DNA from: Chiua virens
Taxonomy: Eukaryota; Basidiomycota; Agaricomycetes; Boletales; Boletaceae
Assembly: GCA_019787685.1 (NCBI GenBank)
Contig: JAHNUO010000008.1
Location: 248,001 to 312,000 of the forward strand
DNA length: 64,000 nt
Direction: 5' to 3'
The translations under genes were made by a program, and so were the position numbers. The notes under the pieces are model-generated. The model saw only the letters and a program-made list of their open reading frames with translations. It searched no databases and had not been told where the DNA came from. Below are positions 24,531 to 37,079 of the stretch, piece after piece (within the stretch, counting starts at the first letter, position 1; every line of letters starts with the position of its first letter).

Positions 24531-27500
24531 AAAGAAATGAGAGAAGGGCCAGCCCACCAGGGGGACTGTACCACTAACCTTGCACTGGATATGGCCTTCA
24601 AGATGGCGCAGCGATTTGCTTGGGCATGATAGTAGATTCTCAGTGCCACGAACTGGGTGGGAGGAAAGACTGAGGGTAGTGGATGTGCCAGGGCCTATTT
24701 TGACGGGTTAGCCAGGCTGAGAGTGGGACTTCAAAAGGCAGATAGTTTGGAGCAGCAGCAATTGAGCATGTGCTGGTGGCACTAGTAGTACAGGAAATGC
24801 AAATGCCATTGCTTACATAATATGAATGAAAACTAATTGTACATGTGTTTGACTTGGTGGATGCAGAATGACTGTGAATGCTGTACAAAATTACAACATC
24901 CCCTTCTCCAGGTTTGCAAATGCTTGCATGCTGGCATCATGGGTGGTTCCCCCAGGTCATGAAACCAATGCATTTGCCTGAGGATCACACCCTCAGGCTC
25001 TGAATTCAATGCATTTTCAATACATTTGCCCCCATATTCACTAGGAGAATTTAGTGCACTTTCCTGTGAGTTATGACCACTGCCCTTAGGTTCTGCACTC
25101 AACACAGGCAGAGCTGAGTCAAGACATCCACCTCCACCTTCACTGGGAGAGTTCAGCACACTTCCCTGTGAGCTACAACCCCTGCTCTTGCATTCAGCAT
25201 TTAACACACATGATCCTAAGCCAAGATGTTTGCCCCCACCTTCTGAGTTTGACGCACATGTGGCCCTGAAACAAGACTTCTTCCTTTACCTTCTGAATTT
25301 GGCATATCTTCCTGTGAGTCACAACTCCCACTTCAGTGGAACCCTGCTGGAAACCTAATGGCAGCTTGGCAGTGTGCTGGGCTGCTATAACGAGGCCCCA
25401 TGCTTGCTTGACTGTCATTTGGGCATTTTTGTGAAACACAAGCGAGTTGAGTACCTGCAACCAGAACAGCAGATCAAAATAGTCATCAAACAACTGCTGG
25501 AGGGCTGTGATGATGGCAGGGATTTCCATTGCCTGGCTCCAGTCAGCAAAGGCCTCTAAAATAGCCCTGGCTTCTGGGCAATCAAGGTGAGAGTTAGCAA
25601 TGTGGGAAGGGCAGGGTGCAGCAAGTGGGGGGCCTTTGAGGCATACATATGTATGTAGGTATGAGCTGGGGTAGAAAGTGAAGCAAGCAGCCACACTTAC
25701 ATACAAGCTGGCAGGCCTGGGAAGCTGGCATAAATGGAGGTGGCACAGAAAAATTGTTTGCAACTCACCTTTTGGAGCGATTGAAAAGGAGGGCCACCTG
25801 TTCCTCTGTGAGGAACTGAATTGCTGGTTCATGGCCTTCATGCCAAATGTCAGGATAGTGAATAGAGCCAGGGCAAAAGGTGGACTTGCCTAGCTTGTCT
25901 CGAAGGGCCTTGTTGTGGTAGAAAATGATGACATCCTTCAGCCTGCTGCATTATGACTTCTGGAAGTCATAATGGACGATTTCTCCATGGATTCACCTGC
26001 TATTGGCCTGCAGTGGCAGGAGCTCAGGGGCAAGGTGGTTCTGCAAGAGCCAATCTGTGATGTAGCAGTGTCAGCTGGTGCCACAGCAGGCTATAGCTGG
26101 CCATTACCAAAGTGCTGGGCATTCTGTGGGTGGGCAGGATCTGCCTTCATCCAGGCATGGTCACTTGGAGAAAGCTCTTTGTAGTCCATCCAGAGCTACC
26201 CTTTGGTGTCCTGAATCACAAACTCATTGAATATGTTGAGGTGGTTGACACCATTGACAGCCATCTTATGAGAGAGGAACTCCTCAATGACCCAGTGTCA
26301 GCTCATGAGGTAATGCAGTAATCAAGCACAATTTTAATTGATGATGTATTGGATGAGGCTGTGGTCAAAGCCATAGATTGTGTGGTCTAACAGTTTGGCT
26401 CCAGCCCAGGCATCCCACTTGCAGCATGTGTGAACGATGGTGTAGCACAGCTGGACCCAGTGGTCATGATATCAGTAGGGGAGAGGCAAAAAGCCAAGGG
26501 AGTTCTTCTGAGAGTCAAACGCCTCAACATGGCAGCCAGTGTACATACCTCCACCCACATGACTATACTCCTGTTCTACTGGAAGCCCATACCAGATGAT
26601 CTGGGGTAGTGATGCCTCCCAAACATGCCTCTCCATTGCCATGAAAGTAGACTGCAGCATGAAGGTCTTCAAAGCATGGGGACGGATTTTGAATGGAACG
26701 TTCCTGGAGGGTGCCATGGTCAACACAAGTAAACAAGGGCAAAAAAAAGGATCATGTAAGATTGTCAACAAAGTCTGGGTCACATAGTCACGCATAACAC
26801 CAAGCTGATGTTGGAAAGCGATATTTCAAGCCAGGCAATGCAGTGGTAGAGCTATTGTGCTTTGTCAACCTCTGATGCACCAGAGAAGATGTGGCCCACA
26901 TTCTTCCATGACATGTCCTCTATGATTTCCACCACCAAGCAACTCAGGCAATCGAAAGGGAAAGCCCTCACAGCCAGTTTCAAGGTTGTCATTTATGCTG
27001 GACAGACATTCAACAACATCATAATGAATGTTGATGGAAGTCAGGGGGTTCCAGCCAGAAGATTGAAAGGGAAGAAGGTACTCTGCATGACCTGTCTTGG
27101 GTTCATAAAGGAAGTTGTGATGGAATCACCAGACCACAGGCAGAAGAACATGTTGATGGCATTGACGGTGGTCATAGCTGCAGTCATTCTTTGGAAGAAC
27201 ACATTGTGGATGATTTGGGATTGATTCCAATAATTCAATACCTGCCCAAGTCAAACAATTAATGTATTCCCTTATCCATGGTCTCATTGTTTCCGTGTGT
27301 GCTCCAGTATGCCTGGCAGCTCCTATCAGCTGAGGCTGGTGCATCCTGGTGCTCTTGGACATGCACTTACCATTCTTTTAGCTGCTTTACACTGTGTGTG
27401 ACACATTCAGAGCTTCTGAAACAGCCTTGCTCATATGGCCTGCCTGACTTTTCTAGGCTGCATCCTCAAGTGTCCTTGGCATTATGGTGGGTTCAGATGG

Positions 27501-27909
27501 CAGAAGGGATACATGGCTTAGTTTCAAAGGCCTGGTATTGCCACTTCTGGCAGGCTTTGCTAGTAGGGTGCTTGCGAGCAGTTTTTACAAATATGTGCCA
27601 GTGTCCATTTCGTGATTTCTTTCAGAGTTCGTGTGATGCCTCCTCATCCCCTTTGAGCTGGGTTGCAAGGACCCTTGGGCCAGTGTGGTTCACTGCTCCT
27701 CCAATCATTTTTGCAAGCAACACCTCCACTTCAGCGGCTTTGTGTTATGGACTGAAAATGCTACAGTCAAGGACTTCACCAGCATTTATCATTGGGAAAG
27801 TGAGCTCTTGCCAGTGACATCACTGCACGTTGGCGATAGCTGGCTGAAATGCATAGAGGAATTATGTAAAGCAAGAGAAGACTTCAGTTTGTGCAAAGCT
27901 GTTTTATGA
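24531..27909 (-). pseudogene. Decayed minus-strand coding region, possible N-terminal part of copy alpha gene
   Basis: Protein-like minus-strand pieces follow one another: WQELTFPMINAGEVLDCSIF (27795-27735), MRPWIREYINCLTWAGIELL (27285-27225), MAPSRNVPFKIRPHALKTFM (26718-26660), WVQLCYTIVHTCCKWDAWAG (26460-26400) with AKLLDHTIYGFDHSLIQYII, and a 31-residue repeat region (25205-25000). Frames shift and stop often. I do not recognise a family. The order and strand suggest it belonged with copy alpha, but a separate gene is possible. A plus-strand frame at 27278-27817 is probably its shadow. Confidence 0.35.
25000..25330 (-). repeat. Coding tandem repeat, unit about 31 residues
   Basis: Three imperfect units of about 95 bp share cctgtgag.tac.ac and, in the minus-strand translation, the pattern SQGSVLNSPSEGGG / SQESALNSPSEYGG. 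It lies in the decayed gene above and probably encoded a low-complexity linker. Confidence 0.5.
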
Positions 27910-28243
27910 GACTCAAGATGGCATGCTTCATGACCTCCCAGCAAACACTGAACTTATAAACAAGCTAATATTATGTTTGATTACTGGCATGTGCAGTACA
28001 GAGGGCCAGATCTGTCTAGTAGGAAAGGGCAGGTCAAACCTCAATCCACCTGATTTATCAGGGGCAAACCTTGCAGCAAAAATGCCTTTCCATGAAGGTG
28101 CATAAAAACAGCTTTCGTTGACCTTTCTCTATTTGCTCACAGCACCACAAGAACACCTCAATAGCGTTATGGTACTAGCCTTCTCTTTCCACCGGCAATG
28201 TAACCCAGGCCAGGTATTGCTCGAACAAGTCACCTGGTATGCC

Positions 28244-29631
28244 TAGGCAATAGCAGGGGTGTCTGACACCTGGCCGGGTCATGGGTGCGGGTGTTTGCTG
28301 GGTGCGGGTGTAGGTCACCATGTTCAACACCTGCATTTTTACCCACACCCTCAGGTGCAGGTATTACCTAAAATGGAAATTGATGAGCTGTCACAACGAG
28401 AAAACAATACAACAACATACATACTACATGTCTCCCCTATACTCACCTTCCTATACCTCATCTCTCCTACACCTTGCCCTCGACTTTTCCATGCCACCCC
28501 GGCACCTGGCTACGACACACAACAATAACATGCAATAACACACAATGACAGCACACAATGACAGCAACCGTGACGAGGCTGTGACACGATGTACCAAACA
28601 CGTCACCCCCACCCTTTGTGCTACCTGGACACAAGGACGATGCCACAATGTGCCACAACGACAATGCAGCGCATTGTTGCATCGTCAACGTGACTCACCC
28701 TCCCTGCATTCACCTACCCTCTTTCCTTTGTGCCACCACACCAAATGTGATGGACAACACAATGACCTCCCCTCCCTCCCTCTCCTCTCACCCCACATGA
28801 TGCAGACGGACAACACAATGTGACAACACAATGATGCAGTGCAGCATGCCCACCCTCTCTCAGTTCCTGACAATGACGGCAACAACGATGACGACATGAG
28901 CACCACGATAACATGGCCTCCACACCAAACACAATGAACAACATGATGACCTCCCCTCTCCCCTCTCCTCTCACCCCACATGATGCAGATGGACAACATG
29001 ACGTGACGACGCAATGATGCAGTGCAGGGCGCCAACCCTCTCTTAGTTCCTGACAATGACGGTGACAATGATGATGACACAAGCACCACGATAATGTGGT
29101 GTTATTGTCATCCTCATCCTCATCCTCGTCCTCACTCACCCCTATCATCCTCACCCTCACCCTCACCCTCACCTGATAGCGATAATGACAACAATAACAA
29201 CATGAGTTGTTGTTGTCTTCTCTTACCTCCATTGTCCTCTTGCCACCCTCACCTGACAACAACAACAACAACAACATGAGCATCACATTATCATGGTGCT
29301 TGTGTCATCATCGTCGTCCTTGCTCACCCCTGTCATCATCGTCCTCACCCTCTCCAAGTCACCCTCACCCAACAACAATGATGATGACGATGATGACATG
29401 AACACCACATTATCATGGTGTTTGTGTTGTCATTGTCGCCATTCTCCCTCACACTTGCCATCTTGGTGTTAGGAGATTGAGGTGTATGGTAGTGTCTGGG
29501 TCCCTATGGGTACTTGCGGTGTAGGTATACCCCCAGGTGCCAGTATTGGACATCTGAGGATACACCCACACCCTTGCCAAGGGTGCGGGTGTCAGCACTG
29601 CCACCTGGGAGTACACCCGTGCAGTTGCCTA
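28244..29631. mobile_element. Non-autonomous hAT-type element, copy 1
   Basis: Ends are inverted: TAGGCAATAGCAGGGGTGT at the left and, from the other strand, TAGGCAACTGCACGGGTGT at the right. GGTATGCC flanks both ends exactly (28236-28243 and 29632-29639). 1,388 bp. The interior is CA/GAT-rich and holds serial short palindromes; frames on both strands are low-complexity and I do not call genes. Copy 2 at 33086 has the same ends and body. Confidence 0.85.
29080..29450. repeat. Serial palindromes inside hAT-type copy 1
   Basis: Units of the form gatgacacaagcaccac-gataat-gtggtg...gtcatc recur about every 100-120 bp (near 29080, 29270 and 29390). Each can fold back on itself; stems are flanked by GAT/ATC trinucleotide runs. 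The same occurs in copy 2 near 33660, 33770, 33860 and 33975. Confidence 0.65.
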
Positions 29632-32600
29632 GGTATGCCCAACATCTGGCACATGGCTGGAAGGAGCATGTTGTCTATTTGTCTGGCGATAAATGCTGTC
29701 CTGAACATAATGAACTGAAAAGGGCATTTTTTAGCACCTCCTGGAACATGCTTGGTATGGCATTCTGGGCCCTTCTGGTTGTGGTTCTGGTACTGAGGAA
29801 GGCCACAGGTGAAGCAGTAGGCAAATTGCTTGAACTTGAAACACCTTCTAAACTTGCTATATCTAAGCCCAGCTGTCATGAAGTTGGAGCAAGGACGCAG
29901 GAAGTGCTCAGGAACTAGAGTCTTTTCTACCAGGAAGTGGGCAAGGCACTTGTCCTTGAGCACAGGGCAATACTTGTTTAGCTTCCTTGTGTACATCATT
30001 CTCTGCCTCGCTTTGCTCTGAACTTTGGTAGCTCGCTGAGCAGATGTCCCTTCTGGCTGTGATGTACTTGGCTGGGGTACACAAGGACCACTTTGTGCAC
30101 AGGAGAGTTCAAGCATACTCCTTCTTCGAATTAGACTGCTGTGAGGCTCTCTGACAGGCTCCAAAAAAGGGCCATGCTGGCTGTATATTTCTGCGAGCAT
30201 CCAGGAAAAATGCAGGTCCATTTCAGCAGGCCCATACAGGTCATTGCTGTCCTGTGAGAGTGTTTGTTCTTGGCAAGGTGTCTTCAATGCCCACAACTCA
30301 CATCAGCTTCTTGAGAAATGGCAGGTGAGGCAAATACACAATGTACCTGCACTCTGAGAACTTCTGCCCTGTCACTCCTCTGAATTGTTTTGCTATGGGA
30401 TGCTCCAGAAGGCTCGGCTTGAAGTGTGCAGCAATACTGGCTTTTGGTCTTATCTAGCACTTGGGCCACAGTGGCATTAATGACAAGAGGGCCATACAGG
30501 TTGTTACTGTCTTGCAAATGCAGTCACTCTCCAGAATACTGCAGCACCTGCAACCTGCTTGAGCTTTCTGGAGAACGGAAGGACAAGCCAAATATGTACA
30601 CCTGCTCTGAGAAGTCTGAAGCATTCAAGAGTGGCTGGATCAACATGCCAGAGAGAGGAACATGCTTCAAGTGCCATATTAGCCTTCACACACACACACA
30701 AAGGAAAGGGCTGAAAAGATCACCTGTGCCTGGAGCCTCAAACTATCTTGTGGCCCTTGGGTTCCTATGGTGGCAGGGCAACTTGCTTGTAACCAGTGGG
30801 AGAGCCTGTCTAGTGAGATTATTGTGCTGGTGAGGTTCTTGCTGGTAGTGACTGCAGCATGGTGGATAGGGTGGTTTGGATTGCAGGTGTCACAAGCCAC
30901 ACAGTCTGGGCAGTCCCTGCATTCATGCTGATAATCTCTCCTGTCAAGGGCCCTGGTAGTCAATTTAACCCTGCACTGCATGTTGTTCTCGAACACCTGC
31001 TTCACTGAACCACTGCAAGTGAGGCTCTTGGCCTTGAAAAATTGCCCCCCTTTCATGTTGATGATGAAGGCATGCGACTCCTTTCTATCTCTTCCAGCGT
31101 GGCCAGCTATTTGCATGGTCAGCAGCAACCCATGCTGGGGTTCCTTTATCACCACAAACTGCATGCTGGGCAGCCTGGGCCTGTTAATGCCCTGAGTAAA
31201 GCCTGTTGTGCAGGCCATGACCTTTGTCTCACCCAAGTCCCACTGGTGAATGTTGCATTCCTTTGTGTTCCCAGGCTCCCATGGCTCACTGTGGTAAATG
31301 GTGCATTTGGCCTTGGTTGTGAATTCTTCAATATCCTTCTGCAAGGTCAACAATCTTTCCTCAGGGAAGAGCATAGCATGTAAGCAGTTCATGACACTGT
31401 GGAGGGTGTGGCTCTCCAGGGCATATAGGGCTCTGATGTAGTGCAAGCCTATCTCTGGCTGGTCCATAGGCCCTCAAATGAGGTTCACTCTGCCTTGTCC
31501 CAGCAGGAATGGTTTGAGCAACTCAGAGGTCATCAATGGGGGGCATGTCATAGAAAGAAGAATGTTATTGAAGAGCATTGCTGGGCCATCATGTTCCATC
31601 TTGACCAGTGTTCAGGGGGGCATTGAAATGTCATGGAACTCATCCATGAAAATCCTTTTGATGCCTTTCCCAATTGGGCTCATTAGAAGGCTAAAAGGGG
31701 AGGGGGAGGGGTCAGTGATGAACTAAAAGAGTGGGGGTTAGCAGTTGGCTCACCATTGAAAGATGCTCATGCCCACATGCTTTACCTGCAAAAAGAGGTT
31801 CTGTACGTCAGGCTAGACAGTTTTTGAATGGCAATAGTTGTGGCAGCAGCAGGGTGGGTGGAACCTAGAGCTCGAGGCCTAGACAATGTGCACTGACTTG
31901 GAGCACTGGCATGAGAGGAGGAGGCAGTGGTAGGTGCTGCTTCATCATGGTTGACTATCAGCATCTTCTTCTTCAACATGTTGTCTGTCTGTGATCGAGC
32001 TGCAGAGTTCCAGGAGTAGCTCAGCTAGTGCTGACTTTAGTCTTTCCTTGTTGATGTGAAAGCTATTGCCTCAGGACCATACCATGGCAATCAGCTCTTG
32101 TACTGGAAACAGCCCCAAGCCTAACAAGGAATGCCATTCTTGACATATACATCGCTGTTTCTCAATGTCACTGTGTGTAAGGTGCAGATGGTCAGTGAGC
32201 ATCCTTCCATAGTGCACATGGTTAATGTGGATAGAGTGGTTTGCAGCCTTTGTGAGCACTTCATCAAGAGCAATGAATGTGACATCACTAGCAGCTGCCA
32301 TAGATATAAAGTGCCTGGCTGTCGAGATTGCCCCTTGGTGATAGTCCCTATAGCCCCAAGCACAGCCAAACAGATCACCATTCTTTGCTGTGAACATGCT
32401 GTAAAATTGCTCCAGCTCCAGCCTCTTTCTCCCATGCATACAGAGGTATATATGTAGCTATTCCAGGGAGGAGTAAAGAAGTCAGAAATAACTCAACACA
32501 AGAGATTTTTCTGTTACTTTCTGTGCAGCTCCATTGCCTCTGACCTATATGTTTGTCCCACCAGACATGCTTCAGCTTCTTGAAGTCCACCTCTGACAAG

Positions 32601-33085
32601 CTTAAGCAGCAGTGAGGCAACTTGCCAGGGAGAAATGACAGAATACAAGAAACCCTCCCAAGCATACTGCTTGTCTTGCTATCCCATGTCATGAAGAACA
32701 TCTCCCTGTTCCAAAACTGGAGGTTACACTGATGGTCTCTGTTCCTTAGCTGCATCTGTGAGAACTAAGAGACATGGGTTGAGATCCCCATTGTGATAAA
32801 CAGCACATGCAGGACATTGTCCCATAGCCACTCACACTTTGCAAGCAAACATTTGACCTGAGGAACTCCCAGCAAAGCCTACCCTTGTAGTCCAAGCTCA
32901 TGAGCTTTTAAATACACACCAGGTGATAGAGCATTGACCATCATTTTTCACAAGAAGCTGTAATTTCGTGCATCATTTGAAAGGTCATCAGCTGGTTGAA
33001 GCCTCTCCAGAATGATGCTGTCGCAATGGGTGATGTAGTTGTATGCCCTCCAGATGGCAATGATCATGGGTTGGATCCCCCTCAA

Positions 33086-34235
33086 TAGGCAATAGCAGGG
33101 GTGTCTGACACCTGGCCAGGTCACAGGTGTGGGTGTTTGCTAGGTATGGGTATGGGTATTACCTAAAATGGAAATCAATGAGCTGTCATGACGAGAAGAC
33201 AATACAACTGTGTTTCCCCTAAACTCACCTTCCCACACCTATACCTCACCCCTCCTATATCTTGCCCTTGACCTTTCTGTGCCACCCTGGCACCTGGTGA
33301 TGACACACAATGGTAACACACAATGATGACATGCAACGACAGCACACAATGATAGTAACCATGATGAGGCTATGACACAACATGACGAATACATCACCCT
33401 CACCATTTGTGCTACCTGGACACGAGGACAATGCCACAACATGCCACAATGACAATGCAGCATGTTGTTGTATCATCAACGTGACTCACCCTCCCTGCAT
33501 TCACCCATCCCAAATGTGATGGATGACATGACAACCTCCCCTCCCTTCCTCCCTCTTCTCTCACCCCACATGACACAGATGGACAACACAATGTGACAAT
33601 GCAGTACAGCATGCCACCCATCTCTGAGTTCCTGACAACAATGGCAATGACAACAATAACACAAGCACCACAATAATGTGGTGCTATTGTCGTCCTCATC
33701 ATTGCTCACCCTCATCGTCCTTGCCCTCACCCTCCAAGTCACCTGACAGCAATGATGACAACAACAACAACACAAGCACCATGTTATTGTGGTGCTTATG
33801 TATCATGGTGCTCGTGTTGTTGTTGTCCTCTTACCACCCTCACCTGATGGTGATGATGATGACACGAGCACCACATTATCATGGTGCTTGTGTCATCATC
33901 ATTGTCCTCGCTCACCCCTGTTATCCTTACCCTCCAAGTCACCCTCACCCAACAATGATGACAATGACAATGACAACACGAACACCACGATAATGTGGTG
34001 TTCATGTTGTCATCATCACCGTCCTCCCTCACACTTGCCATCTCAGTGTTAGGAGGTCGAGGTGTATGGTAGCATCCAGGTCCCCACAGGTACTTGGGGT
34101 GTAGGTGTACCCCCGGGTGCCAGTTTTGGACATCCAAGGATACACTTGCACCCTTGATGAGGATGTGGGTATATCCTTGGGTGCAGGTGTGGGTGTCAGC
34201 ACTGCCACCCAGGGGTACACCCATGTGGTTGCCTA
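33086..34235. mobile_element. Non-autonomous hAT-type element, copy 2
   Basis: Same left end TAGGCAATAGCAGGGGTGT; right end from the other strand TAGGCAACCACATGGGTGT. CCCCTCAA flanks both ends exactly (33078-33085 and 34236-34243). 1,150 bp, same orientation as copy 1 and similar through most of its length, with internal length differences. Confidence 0.85.
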
Positions 34236-35059
34236 CCCCTCAAAGCCTATTGAGTGACATCATCTAAGTGCCGACTGTGAATGACCGATAGTCCTCAGAG
34301 AGGGTGACCTTGGGGTTCTTCACCTCTGAATGCACCAGGGATGATACATATGCAGACAGGTCTATCACCATGTTAAATGGTGTCAGCTTCCCTGGCTTCA
34401 GTATGTCCATGTGCAATGTCACTACCCAGCTACAGAATGGGCATACTATGGGATCAGCATTTGGATCCATGCTTTCAATGGGTGTCACTCACTTGACCAG
34501 TGCCTCCTCACTTTCTGACTGCTGGGTGCCAGCCTGCAGCAAGGCAGTCTGTCACATCACATCACATATCTTCACCAAGTCTAGGATGAGTGACAACGGT
34601 CCATAGAAGTGACTGTCCGACTGGAGAGCCCTCAGCTAAATCCACTGCTGCATGACATCCTTCCAAGTGTCTCTGCTGTCAGGCTAGACAGATGTGATGC
34701 TCCACAAGAATTTCTGGCAAGACTTCTGTCTTAGCACATGCTCAAGTGCTCATAGGTGAGATTCTTGGTCCTTTGAGAGCACAAAGTGGAAACCACTGGT
34801 GCTTGAATTCCCAGACAAGGACTAGAGTACCACTGTCATCTATTCTATGATGAATGCCAAGTACTCAACGTTGGAGGCAGCGATGGGGCTCCAGTGTTTC
34901 GGTCTGCAGAAGCCATTGCATCATCAGCATCATAGTCAGGAGGAATTCATGTCGTGAGACTGACTTATCACTCAGTATGTTATCCCCATACAGGAGCAAT
35001 TTCAGTACAGTGAGCTTGGATGGATGCCTGTTCAACGCATACCGGCCCCATGATGGTGA

Positions 35060-37035
35060 ATATCTCATTGACTGTGGCTTCTAGACCCGCTCTGATAATG
35101 AAGTCCAGCCTGTCATGTACTATTCTCAGATGTTGTCTCCTCTAGAGCTCAACCATGACACCCATGACAAAGAACTTCTTGCTATACATGAAATATTCTG
35201 AACCTGTAGACACCACTTCAAATGCTTCAGTACTCCAGTTGACATTGTTGCCAACCACAAGAACCTTGAATATTTCTCTACTACCAAACTCTTGACTTAG
35301 CGACAAGCTCACTGGTTGGAGTTCCTTAGTCAATTCAACATAATCAGCCCTTTCTGACCTAGATGCCTCAGAGCTACACCTGATGCCCTCACTTGATAAT
35401 GGGACATCTATCCAAAAGAGGGGATAGGGGCTTGTGTCCTCTATTAGAGCAACATGTCTCACTTCTCCAGTACTCTGAGCAAGCACTCTCTTTGACCTTG
35501 GAACCCTTCATGATGATATTCTCTCCCCTCTCCCCTCTGATTCTCTGGCTGTGCACAGTACACATGTCCAAGTTCAAATCCTTGGGGTCACATTGGAATG
35601 TTGATTCAGACAGTTTCTCACACCTAGACAATTACATCTACATTCCTGACTCCAATGATCTTCAACTCTGAGTACTCAATTACAAACATGATCATCCACT
35701 CTCCAGACACTATGGACAAAACTGCACTTTGGAACTTATTCACCATGAATGAACTTGGCCAGGAATCAGAACATTCATCAAAGAGTATATCTTCTCCTGT
35801 ATCTCCTGTGCTTGTGCAAAGGTTCCGAGACATAAGCCTTACTATGGATTACTAAAATCACTTCCCATCCCAGAACATTCCTGGAACTCTATATCAATGA
35901 ACTTCATTGAACAGCTTCCTCCATTCTCTGGCTATACTGCTATCCTAGTCATAGTAGACTGCCTTCAAAACAGTGCATATTTATCCCTACCTATGACACA
36001 ATAATATCCCCAGACCTAACTAAGTTGTTCCTTCCATATGTGTTCTCAAAACATGGAGTTCCATCACATATCAATCTGATCATGGATCAGAATTTGTGTC
36101 ATACTTCTTTAGGCCCCTTGGAAAGGCCTTGGACATCCAGCTCCATTTTACCTTGAGTTATCACCCAAAAGGAGATGGCCAGACAGAGTGTATGAACCAG
36201 TTCCTAGAACAATATCTCTGAGTCTACTGTAACTATTAACAGGACAACTCAGATCAGCAAATCACTTTTTGCTATAGAGTGCTAGCTAGCTCTGGCTAGC
36301 TCTAGCCAGCAAGGTCTACTAGTCCATAGTAAATTGAAAAAAAATCCTGCCTATATATCTCACTTAAACCATCAATTATCATTATTAAGCATATATACTT
36401 GAAGTAGCTGCCCTGAACATTTTAGTCCAACAAAAAGGTCTATAAGAAATGTGTGTCCTGCTGATGTGATCTGAACTCTGGCCCCTCATGAAGTTCTCAT
36501 ACAACAATGCTCTGAGTACCACTACCAGTGTCTCTTCATTCTTTGTCAACAAGGGCTACCACTCTAACATCTCCATCTACCCCAAAAGAAACATGACCTT
36601 CACACACTCACATAAATAATCCAAGAGAAAATAACCCATGCTCAAAAGTAATACCAAGGATCTGCTGACATCAACCAAACTCTAGCCCTGGACTTCACAG
36701 TTAGAGACCAAGTATTCATCAAGGCTAAGTACTTCAGAACTACCCAGCCTGGTGTTTCACATCTCTCAACTAGAACCTTGTGTTCCCAACACCATACCTA
36801 ATTGTGTTGAATTTCCACCACCTCCAATTGAAGTAGATGGTGAACCAGAGTACAACATCTGCAAAATCCTTGACTCCAAAATAGATCAACAAAGGAAGAA
36901 TTGCAAGTTATTGTACTTGGTATGATGGGCTTGTTACGAAGGACCCAATGAAGAAAGTTCTTGGTTGTTGGCTATTAAACTTGGGTATGCCTCTGAAATT
37001 GTTATGGAGTTCCATCTCTGATACCTGAACAAATC
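35060..37035 (+). pseudogene. Ty3/gypsy pol relic, family B: RNase H, integrase, chromodomain
   Basis: Plus-strand pieces across shifting frames: RNase H (MLSPLELNHDTHDKELLA, then NHKNLEYFSTTKLL) at 35125-35295; integrase zinc-binding region (HDHPLS.HYGQN, TFIKEY, CISCACAK) at 35680-35850; integrase core (FIEQLP near 35905, HGSEFVS near 36080, LSYHPKGDGQTE near 36155); FSYNNALSTTTSVSSFF at 36492-36545; DQVFIKAKYFRTTQPG at 36710-36760; chromodomain EVDGEPEYNICKILDSK at 36830-36880 with CKLLYLV. The order is that of chromoviruses. It lacks gag, protease and most of RT, and is broken by many stops. Confidence 0.85.
36248..36470. mobile_element. Small insertion inside the integrase relic
   Basis: The coding match stops at QDNS (36240-36249) and resumes with SELWPLMKFSYNN at about 36468. 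The roughly 220 bp between have no match and are AT-rich with a run of gctagctctagc palindromes. Its edges read CAGATCAGC and GCTGATGT, weakly inverted. I cannot fix the exact ends or a target duplication. Confidence 0.4.
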
Positions 37036-37079
37036 TGGACCTTGCTCCATATAACAATAAACAACTATTATTCACAAGA

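Larger units (their letters stand above)
27910..34860 (-). pseudogene. Second RecQ-like helicase pseudogene, split by two hAT-type insertions
   Basis: Minus-strand pieces in order: an unassigned N-terminal part (34860-34240); after the first insertion, MIIAIWRAYNYITHCDSI (33068-33015); FMTWDSKTSSMLGR with ILSFLPGKLP (32690-32610), like the pre-helicase domain of telomere-linked helicases; INHVHYGRMLTDHLHLTHSD (32235-32175) with CQEWHSLLGLG; helicase motif II as RIFMDEFHD (31660-31630); motif V as VMACTTGFTQGIN (31222-31184); motif VI as QIAGHAGRDR (31113-31084); then a Cys-rich tail (CPFQFIMFRTAFIARQ near 29700). After the second insertion the frame resumes as GDLFEQYLAWVTLPVE (28235-28185). 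Motif I is not recognised. Many stops; a dead copy related to the relic at 4.9-9.3 kb. Confidence 0.65.

Noticed and set aside
27278..27817. A 179-residue plus-strand frame
   Set aside because: Rich in Cys, Trp and Leu as expected of a shadow; the minus strand reads more like a soluble protein and agrees in strand with neighbouring relics.
28244..28262. TA-only target duplication (Tc1/mariner reading) for the elements at 28 and 33 kb
   Set aside because: Taking TA as part of the terminus gives exact 8-bp duplications at both copies, which is far stronger evidence for a hAT-type element.
28714..29286. A 190-residue minus-strand frame in hAT-type copy 1 and similar frames in copy 2
   Set aside because: The composition is a translation of GAT/CAT runs and palindromic repeats; the frames are not conserved between the two copies in a coding manner.
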